A stretch of DNA of 64,000 bases from Dyadobacter flavalbus (GTDB lineage Bacteria > Bacteroidota > Bacteroidia > Cytophagales > Spirosomataceae): positions 1 through 64,000 of the forward strand of contig NZ_VBSN01000023.1 in assembly GCF_006149045.1 (NCBI RefSeq). Reading direction: 5' to 3'. The position numbers were made by a program, and so were the translations under genes. Numbering within the stretch: position 1 is the first letter of the stretch; the number at the start of each line of letters is the position of its first letter. The notes beneath the pieces were generated by a model, which saw only the letters and a program-made list of their open reading frames with translations, had not been told where the DNA came from and did no database searches. This document shows positions 53,931 through 64,000 of the stretch, piece by piece.

Positions 53931-55061
53931 GTGAATAATCCAGAAGAAGGCAGTCAGGTAAAAGAGGAAATCGAAAAGCAGGCGGTCCATAAACGCAAAC
54001 GTTACAGAAAGCACAATCTGCTTACTTCTCCCGGCACGCTTACATACATCGGCCCGGAAGTTGCCTTAAAAACCAAAATAAGGAAAATACAGTATAACGA
54101 AAAGAAGTTCAGTGACCAGCCCGTGAAATCACTACAGGAATGCCTGCCGGCAAATGGCCAGGAAAAACAGGTGAACTGGTTGGACGTGGACGGCATTCAT
54201 GAAATTTCCCTGATTGAAAAACTGGGAAAACTGTACAAGCTGCATCCGCTTCTGCTGGAAGACGTTGTGAACACGGAGCATAAGCCCAAGCTGGAAATTT
54301 ATGATACAGGCCATTTGTTCCTGACGCTGAAAATGCTGCATGTGGAAACAGAATCGCCGATCTGCATTTCTTCGGAGCACGTGAGCTTTGTGCTGACAGA
54401 CAATTATCTGATTTCCTTTCAGGAAGAACTCACCAGCGATATTTTCACGCCCGTACTGAAAAGGCTGGAAGCGTCCGTCGGGAAAACACGTCGCAACGGC
54501 CCTGATTATCTGCTGTTTGCCCTGATGGATATTATCGTGGACAATTATTTTATTGTGCTTGAAAAACTCGGCGATAGTCTGGATCAGGCCGAGGATCAGG
54601 TCATTCGCGGTACCGAAAATATGTCTCTGACCGATCTGTATTCGCTCAAACGTGAACTGACGACGGTCAGAAGACAGATATGGCCATTGCGCGATATGAT
54701 CAGCCAGCTGATGAGAGAAGACAACCCGCAGATTAGCAAAGATGTAATCCCTTATTACAGAGATTTATACGATCATACGATGCAGGTTCTGGATACGATT
54801 GATTCCTATCGCGAGCTGGTGGCCAGCCTTGCGGACGTTCATTTGTCCACGATAAGCAACAAGATGAACTCGGTCATGAAAACACTGACGATTTTCTCGG
54901 CCGTATTCATGCCGCTTACGTTTATTGTGGGTGTTTACGGAATGAATTTCGAGTATATGCCCGAGCTGAAAATGCGTTACGGTTACTTTTATGTCTGGGG
55001 TTTGATGGCGGTTGTAACCGTTGCGCTTATTTTCTATTTCAGGTCTAAAAAGTGGTTTTAA
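53931..55061 (+). CDS. corA: Magnesium/cobalt transporter CorA
   Basis: A 376-residue CorA. The signature YGMNFEYMP (GMN at 337-339) sits at the end of the first of two C-terminal membrane helices. The large cytoplasmic funnel domain precedes it. It works as a pentameric Mg2+/Co2+ channel. The start is GTG at 53931-53933, eight bases after the USP stop; no ATG precedes the basic N-terminal segment. Linkage to a stress protein is common enough but not explained. Confidence 0.93.
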   Translation: MNNPEEGSQVKEEIEKQAVHKRKRYRKHNLLTSPGTLTYIGPEVALKTKIRKIQYNEKKFSDQPVKSLQECLPANGQEKQVNWLDVDGIHEISLIEKLGKLYKLHPLLLEDVVNTEHKPKLEIYDTGHLFLTLKMLHVETESPICISSEHVSFVLTDNYLISFQEELTSDIFTPVLKRLEASVGKTRRNGPDYLLFALMDIIVDNYFIVLEKLGDSLDQAEDQVIRGTENMSLTDLYSLKRELTTVRRQIWPLRDMISQLMREDNPQISKDVIPYYRDLYDHTMQVLDTIDSYRELVASLADVHLSTISNKMNSVMKTLTIFSAVFMPLTFIVGVYGMNFEYMPELKMRYGYFYVWGLMAVVTVALIFYFRSKKWF

Positions 55062-55137
55062 GTCCGTTTGTTCGGATTGAGTCGTACTCATTTGCGTTAT
55101 TTCTGGCGGCAAAACTGTGATGAATTCCGGGGTTTGA

Positions 55138-55145
55138 TACCTTTG
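55138..55145 (+). promoter_or_regulatory. Possible -7 element of murF-alr
   Basis: TACCTTTG matches TAnnTTTG, 18 bases before the ATG at 55164. No exact TTTG element lies 17-23 bases upstream. Confidence 0.4.
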
Positions 55146-55163
55146 CAGTGAAAAATCATTGGA

Positions 55164-57638
55164 ATGAATAGTATCGGACACAACGCCCAGACGATTACAA
55201 CAAGTGCTGCTTACATTCTTACAGACAGCCGCCAGATTTCTTTTCCGGAACAAAGCATCTTTTTTGCGATCAAAGGAAACCGGCACGACGGCCATCAGTT
55301 TCTCCCCTACTTGTACGAAAGCGGCGTGCGGGAATTTGTCGTGGAAGAAAATGCATTTACGGAATCGCTCCGGAAAGAAGCCGACAAATGGCATGACGCC
55401 AAAATTTGGGTTGTGCCGTCGAGCATACGCGCCTTGCAAAAGCTGGTGGCGGATAAAAGAAGGAATTTCCATATTCCGGTCGTGGGAATTGCCGGCAGCA
55501 ACGGCAAAACGATTGTAAAGGAATGGCTTGTGCAGCTGATGTCGCCGGGTAAAAGAATCGTTTCAAGCCCGAAAAGCTATAACTCGCAGATCGGCGTTCC
55601 ATTGTCTGTGTGGAATATGGGGAATGAACATGAACTGGCCATCTTTGAAGCCGGCATTTCCCAGGTGCACGAAATGGAATATCTTCAGCCGGTTATGCTT
55701 CCGACAGTCGGGATTTTTACCAATATCGGTTCCGCGCATGATGACGGTTTCAAAAGCCGGAAGCAGAAAATTACCGAAAAACTCCGCCTTTTTACCAAAG
55801 TCCGAAAACTCATTTATCGTAAGGATTACACGGCCATTGATGAAGAAATCAGTCTGATTCTGCGTCCTGTCAATTCATTCCTGCAAACCGTTAACTGGGG
55901 AAAACCGAATTCAGGCGCAGACATCAGCGTGGTATTCAAGCCGGAAAATTCAGGAACATCCGTTTCTCTTTCAGGACTATTTGGCGAACTGCGGTTTGAA
56001 ACCGCGTTCAGAGATGATGCCTCGCTGGAAAACCTGACGCACTGCATCGTTTTTATGCTTGATTTCGGCATTTCGGCACCGGTTATTCAGGAAAGAATCC
56101 AGCTTCTCAAGCCCGTTTCCATGCGGCTTGAACTGAAAGAAGGAATTAACCACAGTTATTTGATAGACGACACATATAACAATGATATTCAGGGGCTTCT
56201 GATGGCGCTCAACTTTCTTTCACAACAGGAACAGCGGCAGAAGAAAACGGTTATTCTTTCGGATGTGCTGCAAACCGGGCAAACACCGGGCGAGCTTTAC
56301 GGAACGGTTGCGAAGCTGTTAAAAGAAAAATCGGTCAGTCACCTGATCGGCATCGGCAAGGAAATAGGCAGTCAGTCCGCACTTTTTGATGTCCCTCAAA
56401 AGAACTTTTTTAAAGATACGGATTCATTCCTGCACGATTTCCCGTTTGATACCCTTTCAGACAGCATGGTGCTTGTGAAAGGTGCCCGGCCTTTTTCATT
56501 TGAAAGAATTGTCCACCGCTTACAGCAAAAAGCGCATGGAACCGTCCTGGAAATCAACCTGGATTCGCTATCGCATAACCTGAATTATTACAAGTCCAAA
56601 ATCGGTCAGGAAACCAAGGTGATGGCGATGGTGAAAGCATTTGCTTACGGAAGCGGAAGCTCGGAAGTGGCTGCCTTGCTTCAGTATCACCGCGTGGATT
56701 ATCTGGGCGTCGCTTATGCGGACGAAGGTGTTTCATTGCGGCAGAACGGCATCACGCTGCCGGTTATGGTCATGAATGCTACATTGCCCGCTTTCGATCT
56801 GCTTTTGCAATACAAACTGGAACCTGAAATTTACAGCCGGCGCATACTCGCAGACTGGATTGCTTACGTCAACAAAAACAGCGCACAGGCAGAAATTCCT
56901 GCTGTTCACCTGAAACTGGACACGGGCATGCACCGGCTGGGATTTGTCAAAGACGATTATGAATGGCTGACCAAACAGCTGCAACAGAACCCGGCTATCA
57001 AAGTTGCTTCGGTATTTTCACATCTGGTCGGCGCGGATGAAGGCGTTCACAACGAATTTTCAAGAAAGCAGTTTGAACTTTTTATGGAAGGTGCGCTGCG
57101 GATCGAGGCAGCACTGGGTTATAAAACCATCAAGCATATCCTTAATTCTGCGGGCATTGTGCGCTTTCCGGATTACAAACTGGACATGGTGCGGCTTGGG
57201 ATCGGGCTTTACGGCGTGGAGGCAACCGGACAGGAACAGCATGCGCTTTTGCCGGTCGGGACGCTGAAAACGATTGTATCGCAGATCAAATACCTTTCTG
57301 CGGGAGAAACGGTTGGTTACAGCCGTAAAGGAGAACTGAAACATGATTCTGCCATTGCAACGCTGGCCATTGGATACGCCGACGGTTATGACCGCGGTTT
57401 AGGCAATGGAATCGGACAGATTTGTGTAAACGGGACTTTATGCCCGACTGTCGGAAACATTTGTATGGATATGACAATGATCGACGTAACGAACGCCAGC
57501 GTGGATGAAGGCGATGAAGTGATTGTTTTCGGAAAAGAAGTACCGATTACTGAACTGGCAAAACGCATCAGCACGATCCCCTATGAAATTCTGACAGGCA
57601 TAGGAGATCGTGTCAAACGGGTATTTTACAAAGAGTAA
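55164..57638 (+). CDS. Bifunctional MurF ligase / alanine racemase
   Basis: An 824-residue fusion. Residues 1-~455 are MurF (adds D-Ala-D-Ala to UDP-MurNAc-tripeptide): the ATP loop GSNGKT at 111-116, EAGISQVHEMEYL and DDTYNNDIQGLLMAL near 333. Residues ~458-824 are alanine racemase: PLP lysine Lys491 in MVKAFAYGSGS and catalytic Tyr719 in VGYSRKG. Both active sites look intact. It therefore makes D-alanine and uses it for the same precursor. The fusion is typical of Bacteroidota. Its stop directly abuts the ppk1 stop region. Confidence 0.95.
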   Translation: MNSIGHNAQTITTSAAYILTDSRQISFPEQSIFFAIKGNRHDGHQFLPYLYESGVREFVVEENAFTESLRKEADKWHDAKIWVVPSSIRALQKLVADKRRNFHIPVVGIAGSNGKTIVKEWLVQLMSPGKRIVSSPKSYNSQIGVPLSVWNMGNEHELAIFEAGISQVHEMEYLQPVMLPTVGIFTNIGSAHDDGFKSRKQKITEKLRLFTKVRKLIYRKDYTAIDEEISLILRPVNSFLQTVNWGKPNSGADISVVFKPENSGTSVSLSGLFGELRFETAFRDDASLENLTHCIVFMLDFGISAPVIQERIQLLKPVSMRLELKEGINHSYLIDDTYNNDIQGLLMALNFLSQQEQRQKKTVILSDVLQTGQTPGELYGTVAKLLKEKSVSHLIGIGKEIGSQSALFDVPQKNFFKDTDSFLHDFPFDTLSDSMVLVKGARPFSFERIVHRLQQKAHGTVLEINLDSLSHNLNYYKSKIGQETKVMAMVKAFAYGSGSSEVAALLQYHRVDYLGVAYADEGVSLRQNGITLPVMVMNATLPAFDLLLQYKLEPEIYSRRILADWIAYVNKNSAQAEIPAVHLKLDTGMHRLGFVKDDYEWLTKQLQQNPAIKVASVFSHLVGADEGVHNEFSRKQFELFMEGALRIEAALGYKTIKHILNSAGIVRFPDYKLDMVRLGIGLYGVEATGQEQHALLPVGTLKTIVSQIKYLSAGETVGYSRKGELKHDSAIATLAIGYADGYDRGLGNGIGQICVNGTLCPTVGNICMDMTMIDVTNASVDEGDEVIVFGKEVPITELAKRISTIPYEILTGIGDRVKRVFYKE

Positions 57639-59957
57639 TCAAGCATTCTGATCGCTGTGTGTTTCGGTTTCCCGATCGGCGGGTTCGGCCAATTCCGTTA
57701 CGGCCGAATCCGCTCCGGCGACGGTTTCATCTTCAAATAACTTGGTGGCCATTACTTCTTCCAGCGTTACATAGTAAAATGCCTTGTGCACGTTCAGCGG
57801 TTCGCTGCCTTCTTCTATTTCACATTTCTTGTAAGTGCCGTCTTCCTGCATTTCATACGCATTGACATTGTCTTTCAGGCTGTAATAGAGAATATGAATG
57901 GCTTCCTGCCTCACGCGCGGATCGACCAGCTTGAACAAGGATTCAATGCGTCTGTCAAAGCTTCTGACCATGGCATCCGCGCTTCCGCCGTAAACCAGCG
58001 GATTTCCGTTCTGATGAAAATAGAATATCCGCGAATGTTCCAGAAAATCGCCGACAAGCGAACGCACCGTAATATTTTCACTCAGGCCAACCCTTTGCGG
58101 GCGCAGGCAGCACATACCTCTCACAATGAGTTTGACAGGAACGCCTGCCGACGATGCTTTGTAAAGTTCCAGAATTGTATCCCGGTCTTCCAGCGAATTG
58201 ATTTTAATGCAAATCCCGCTTTTCAGGCCGGCCGCTGCATTTTCCGCTTCTTTCTGGATCAGCTCAATCAGCTTGTGGCGCATGTAGCGCGGTGCCGTAA
58301 TCAGGTTCTGGTATTCGGAAGGAATGGAATGGCCGGTTATAACGTTGAAAAACTCCGAAATATCATGCGTGTATTCCTCATTGGAAGTAAGCAGCCCGGT
58401 GTCGGTATAAAGCCTTGATGTGTCTTCATTGTAATTACCGCTGGATAAATGCGCATAGCGCAGCACACGGTTTCCCTCATTCCGGACGATAAGCAAAAGT
58501 TTGGTATGGGTTTTCAGCAAACCGATTCCGTAAATGACAAAGCAGCCCGCTTTCTGAAGGCGCTGTGCCTCGCGTATATTGTTTTCTTCATCAAACCGGG
58601 CTTTTACTTCAAAGAGTACTGCAACGTGCTTGCCGTTTTCCGCAGCATGCAGCAAAGCTTCCGTTACCCTTGAATTTTTGGCCAGCCTGTAAATAGTCAG
58701 TTTGATAGACAGCACTTTGGGGTCTTCGGCAGCTTGTTCCAGCAACTGAAGAACCGGCTCGAAATTGTTGTAAGGATGATGCAGCAGAATATCCCTTTCC
58801 CGCATGGCCTCAAAAATGTCCGGAATGCGTTCGCGTTCCAGCCCCAGCGGCGGAACCGGCGGATGCGTTGTCGGAATCTGGTCTTTGAACTCCGGATGTT
58901 TGATTATGCTCCATAATGCCGTATAATCAATGAGACCGTCAATCGGAAAAACATTGTAATCATCGATTTCCCAGCGTTTTTTAATCAGATTCAGCAAATC
59001 CGGGTTCATATCCGGCTCAATGGAAACCTGCACAACGCGGCCCAGACGACGGCTTTTGATCTTCTGCTTGATTTCATCAATAAAATCCGCTTCAATGTCA
59101 TCGCTTTCTTCCAGCGTAAAATCCCCGTTTCGGATGATCCGGAAAAGGTTGGTGGACACAATATCCACATTGCGGTAAAGCTTGTCGATATATGCCCGCA
59201 CAATGGTTTCGACCGGAATCAGCAACAGTTCATCTTCGCGTTCAATTACATAAAACCTCGGAAGATTGGGCGGAAGCTGCACAAACGAAAGTTTCCGGTC
59301 TTCCTCGGAAGTCGTACCTTTGACCTGCGTCATGACGCCCAGCACAAGCACTTTTGCCAGCAGAATAGGAAATGCATGCGTATAATCAAACAGCATGGGC
59401 GTGAGCATCGGGTAAATGGTGCGCTCAAAATATTCTTCGACAGCTGCTTCTTCGTCCGGTTCGGTTTCATCCAGACCGATGATCCGGAACCCATGCTGTG
59501 CAAACAACGGCAGTAACTGATTTTTGTAGCACTCGTTTTGCCTGTGTACATAATCATGCAGTTCGCGCATCAATACTTTCCTGAAAGGGATTTCGCGCAA
59601 GCCCGAGTAATCGAGCCGTTCCTTTCCGAAATCAAGGTAATTGTATAAACTTCCGACGCGGATCGTAAAAAATTCATCCAGATTGGAAGCCGTAATGGCG
59701 AGGAATTTAAGTCTGTCAAAAAGGTTGCGTTCTTCGTTGGTCGCCTGATCCAGAACACGGTCATTGAATTTAAGCCAGCTCAGGTCACGACTGATTAAAT
59801 CACTTTGCTGAACGAGCGTATTGGCTTTTTCCGTAGAAGAATTGACCGCTTTGACTTCTTCCAGCGGAGCCTGCGTCCTGGGACTTTTGAGAAAAGAGAA
59901 CAAATTAGTCAGTTTGTTGCCTTTTTCATTATTGTATATGGAATCTGAGCCGAACAT
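57639..59957 (-). CDS. ppk1: Polyphosphate kinase 1
   Basis: A 772-residue PPK1 that makes long-chain polyphosphate from ATP. The N-terminal domain begins with DLSWLKFNDRVLDQATNEER. The phosphorylated histidine lies in LKTHTKLLLI, the second histidine in FLEHSRIFYF, and SGNYNEDTSRLYTD holds the ATP site. The C-terminal ~40 residues are acidic and Ala-rich and not conserved. ATG at 59955-59957 is chosen; a TTG at 59967-59969 is also in frame. It is longer than E. coli Ppk (688). Confidence 0.94.
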   Translation of the reverse strand: MFGSDSIYNNEKGNKLTNLFSFLKSPRTQAPLEEVKAVNSSTEKANTLVQQSDLISRDLSWLKFNDRVLDQATNEERNLFDRLKFLAITASNLDEFFTIRVGSLYNYLDFGKERLDYSGLREIPFRKVLMRELHDYVHRQNECYKNQLLPLFAQHGFRIIGLDETEPDEEAAVEEYFERTIYPMLTPMLFDYTHAFPILLAKVLVLGVMTQVKGTTSEEDRKLSFVQLPPNLPRFYVIEREDELLLIPVETIVRAYIDKLYRNVDIVSTNLFRIIRNGDFTLEESDDIEADFIDEIKQKIKSRRLGRVVQVSIEPDMNPDLLNLIKKRWEIDDYNVFPIDGLIDYTALWSIIKHPEFKDQIPTTHPPVPPLGLERERIPDIFEAMRERDILLHHPYNNFEPVLQLLEQAAEDPKVLSIKLTIYRLAKNSRVTEALLHAAENGKHVAVLFEVKARFDEENNIREAQRLQKAGCFVIYGIGLLKTHTKLLLIVRNEGNRVLRYAHLSSGNYNEDTSRLYTDTGLLTSNEEYTHDISEFFNVITGHSIPSEYQNLITAPRYMRHKLIELIQKEAENAAAGLKSGICIKINSLEDRDTILELYKASSAGVPVKLIVRGMCCLRPQRVGLSENITVRSLVGDFLEHSRIFYFHQNGNPLVYGGSADAMVRSFDRRIESLFKLVDPRVRQEAIHILYYSLKDNVNAYEMQEDGTYKKCEIEEGSEPLNVHKAFYYVTLEEVMATKLFEDETVAGADSAVTELAEPADRETETHSDQNA

Positions 59958-60060
59958 ATCTTGATTCAATTAACGTTTCTGTAATTAATGGCACCTGAAA
60001 TTTAACGTATACGCGTGTGTATTGTTTTTGTTTTTATCCGGATTCTGCTTGCAATGCCCT

Positions 60061-60103
60061 GAAAAAAAGAAACGGATGACTGATTTTTACAGCCATCCGT
60101 TTC
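60061..60103 (-). terminator. Terminator after gyrB
   Basis: On the minus strand GAAACGGATG and CATCCGTTTC form a 10-bp stem, with a further CTG/CAG pairing across a mismatch in the loop, followed by seven T. It lies 23 bases past the gyrB stop codon. Confidence 0.85.
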
Positions 60104-60125
60104 GCATATTTACAGGAACTGACCG

Positions 60126-62117
<1,992 letters not shown>

Positions 62118-62232
62118 TCAGGCTTTTTAAGCTTGTAAAGATACGCATTTTCCGGCAGGAATCCAGGTTTTCGGCCGGATTTGTTGCAGCTTCCGGCACA
62201 GAATAAAAATATTAAATAACCAATATGGAGAA

Positions 62233-62257
62233 TGCCCGGCTATTTGAATGCCGGGCA
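62233..62257 (-). terminator. Hairpin after the terminal membrane-protein gene
   Basis: TGCCCGGC and GCCGGGCA form an 8-bp GC-rich stem with a 9-base loop. On the minus strand the following bases (TTCTCC) are not a strong T tract. It lies 18 bases past the stop of the membrane-protein gene. Confidence 0.55.
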
Positions 62258-62274
62258 CTGAAAAGAATAAATTC

Positions 62275-63972
62275 CTATTTCAGGACTAGGCTTCCGTTTT
62301 TTACAGAAAGTTCTTTGTCAAGTCTGTAAAAAGCCATTTTTCCGGCATTCTGCACATTCAGGACCGCAAGCTTGTATATTCCGTTATCCAGATCATCTTC
62401 CCGGATCAATGCATGGAAACCACTCTTGAAATAATTTCCTGATCTGACGATTTGCCTGCGGCCTTCTTTTTTCGGATTTGCATTCATCATATAAATCCTT
62501 CCGCTGCTGCTATCCTTTAAAACCAGAAAACGGTTATCTGAAAAACGCATCCGCTCCGGCTGCAAATTACTTCTCAGAAAATGGTAATTCAGGTATTCCT
62601 TTCCGTCACGCACAGGTCTTTCCACTTTCCAGTCTTCCAGAAAAATGCCGTAATCCGTACCCGGTTTTTCATTGGCAGCAAACATGGAGTCCAGTTGCGC
62701 TTTCCGGACAACAGGGTCCGGCAGTTTGAAGAAACCTTTATCATAAGCCGGAAGCAGGTAAAAATTACCATTTCTGACAATGGTTTTTTCTACCGAAAAC
62801 ATATTGCGGTTATACTGCCAGTTATAAACGTCTGCAAGATAAGTCGTCTTTTTGCCGGCGACTATATCCGTATACATGTAATACGAATAGGAGCAATAAA
62901 AAATACTCAGAGCGGTCATTGTAAAAAGCATCACTTTCTTCCGGAAAAACGGAAGATAATCCAGCATAAGAATATAGAATATAACCGTTGACAAAGAAGC
63001 ATAGATCTGGAAACGGCTGGCGATTGTAGTGCCCGCCCACGAGCGGAAAAGCGCAATAACGGTGCTTGTAATGAAGATGAAGGCAAACAATGTCAGCAAT
63101 TCAATGGTGCCGGGCTTTACAGTAGTTTCTGCATTGAAATAGATCCTGGAAGCTTTAATCAGCAGAAACACCATAAAAGCCGTAATTACCGCGCCCCAGA
63201 GTGTCGATATAAAAATCGGATTGGTCCACATGGCAAGCGCGGAACCGACAAATGCAAACAGCGAAGTAAAAAATACAGTTATGCTCGTGGGCAGTTTCAC
63301 CGCCTGCCCGGATTCATAACCGGCCATATAAATACCCAGACTGATGACCATGACAACGGCAGTAACCGTCGCTTTCTTGAAATCTTTGAAACACAGAAAA
63401 CAGAATATAATTGCCGGAAATGAAAGAATGCCGTTTCCATGCGTGAATGTTGCCAGAAAGCAGCAGAGCAAAGCGCCGGCAAGAGCCCTGTCGGTTCGTT
63501 TTGAAGCTAGCAGGATGGCCGTTACCGTGAATGCAGTCAGATAGGAATGCTGCATGCCGTTCAGCGCCCAGCCTGAAATTTCATGATAAAGCGGGTGAAA
63601 AAACAGGAACGGAACCGGTATGAAATAATAGAGCGGAAGCTTTGTTTTCCTGAACTGAAGATATACAAAAAAGAAAATGTAAGTAATATTCAGCAGGACA
63701 AGCGCGATGTAAAACCGGAAGTTGAGATGGCCGGCTATTTTGTATTCGGCAAATGCTATAAGCCTGGGAATAACTGCCTTGTGATCATTGAACGTCCTGA
63801 AAAGCTCCTTTACAAAACCGGTAAATCCAAGTCCGCCCTGCGTTACTGTTTCCACAAACTGAATCAGCAGGAAATCGTCCTGAAACGGAAAGTTGACTGA
63901 AAAGAAGTAATTGTAAAAAAGATTCAGAAAGACAACAAGGCAAATCACAAAACCGGCAAAATAACGAAGCAT
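62275..63972 (-). CDS. Multi-pass membrane protein, possible GT-C glycosyltransferase
   Basis: A 565-residue protein with about ten to eleven membrane helices in its first 385 residues and a soluble C-terminal region of about 180 residues. Just after the first helix comes VNFPFQDDFLLI, an acidic pair in the first outer loop, as in many GT-C glycosyltransferases that use lipid-linked sugars. I did not recognise a named family. The C-terminal region has strand-like segments. Its role in surface glycan assembly is inference. Start ATG at 63970-63972, close to the window end. Confidence 0.55.
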   Translation of the reverse strand: MLRYFAGFVICLVVFLNLFYNYFFSVNFPFQDDFLLIQFVETVTQGGLGFTGFVKELFRTFNDHKAVIPRLIAFAEYKIAGHLNFRFYIALVLLNITYIFFFVYLQFRKTKLPLYYFIPVPFLFFHPLYHEISGWALNGMQHSYLTAFTVTAILLASKRTDRALAGALLCCFLATFTHGNGILSFPAIIFCFLCFKDFKKATVTAVVMVISLGIYMAGYESGQAVKLPTSITVFFTSLFAFVGSALAMWTNPIFISTLWGAVITAFMVFLLIKASRIYFNAETTVKPGTIELLTLFAFIFITSTVIALFRSWAGTTIASRFQIYASLSTVIFYILMLDYLPFFRKKVMLFTMTALSIFYCSYSYYMYTDIVAGKKTTYLADVYNWQYNRNMFSVEKTIVRNGNFYLLPAYDKGFFKLPDPVVRKAQLDSMFAANEKPGTDYGIFLEDWKVERPVRDGKEYLNYHFLRSNLQPERMRFSDNRFLVLKDSSSGRIYMMNANPKKEGRRQIVRSGNYFKSGFHALIREDDLDNGIYKLAVLNVQNAGKMAFYRLDKELSVKNGSLVLK

Positions 63973-64000
63973 TTTCAGAAAGCAGGAAGGTATAGTTAGT

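Overview
This window looks like chromosomal DNA of a Bacteroidota bacterium, probably order Cytophagales (Spirosomataceae or Dyadobacter-like; this rank is inferred from protein flavour only). The evidence is: a type IX secretion system (T9SS) lipoprotein of the SprE/PorW type plus a subtilase with a T9SS C-terminal sorting domain; a MurF-alanine racemase fusion; ClpC; WbqC; DUF2911 and DUF4105 proteins; and promoters of the Bacteroidota form TTTG-spacer-TAnnTTTG. No rRNA, tRNA, CRISPR array or phage gene was seen. The only mobile DNA is the right end of an IS3-family element at bases 1-126.

Layout. 1-1.8 kb: IS3 end, ftsE, fsa and the SRP RNA gene. 1.9-7.4 kb: TPR lipoprotein, TMEM220-like protein, birA, rsfS, ftsH and an aldose epimerase. 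7.4-10.1 kb (minus strand): a compact four-gene cassette, PqqD-like protein / B2 transglutaminase-like protein / HprK-like kinase / nucleotidyltransferase. It resembles lasso-peptide and HPr-kinase RiPP systems but has no visible precursor or cyclase, and is the most unusual locus here. 10.4-19.3 kb: YhiN-type flavoprotein, uvrC, glycerate kinase, PBP1A and sprE. 19.4-22.7 kb: ATP synthase atpZ, an AtpI-like gene, atpB, atpE, atpF and atpH, closed by a terminator with atpA and atpG absent. 22.7-25.3 kb: secreted sugar-isomerase-like protein and an esterase. 25.5-34.2 kb (minus strand): clpC, wbqC, tsaC/sua5, glycosyltransferase, yihY, thioesterase, mltG and an Ldh-family dehydrogenase.

34.4-39.4 kb (plus strand): DUF502 protein, exported protein, aroA, lipoprotein and T9SS-sorted subtilase. 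39.4-42.8 kb: NUDIX, DUF2911, TRIC-type channel, thyA and OsmC. 43.1-47.3 kb (plus strand): lipoprotein, pterin dehydratase, rsmI, DUF4105, inositol monophosphatase, YfiT-like protein and a 51-residue FeoB-associated Cys-rich protein. 47.5-55.1 kb: acs, THUMP-like methyltransferase, an ArsC-family thioredoxin-fold protein, a dicarboxylate symporter, tandem USP and corA. 55.2-64 kb: murF-alr, ppk1, gyrB and a large membrane protein.

Most of the window is housekeeping: envelope synthesis (PBP1A, MltG, MurF-Alr), proteolysis (FtsH, ClpC), energy (ATP synthase, Acs, PPK1) and DNA or RNA maintenance (UvrC, GyrB, RsmI, RsfS). Several annotated starts are TTG or GTG; the reasons are given gene by gene. 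Only two gene-free stretches exceed 300 bases (10142-10459 and 52649-53070). Neither shows a convincing gene.
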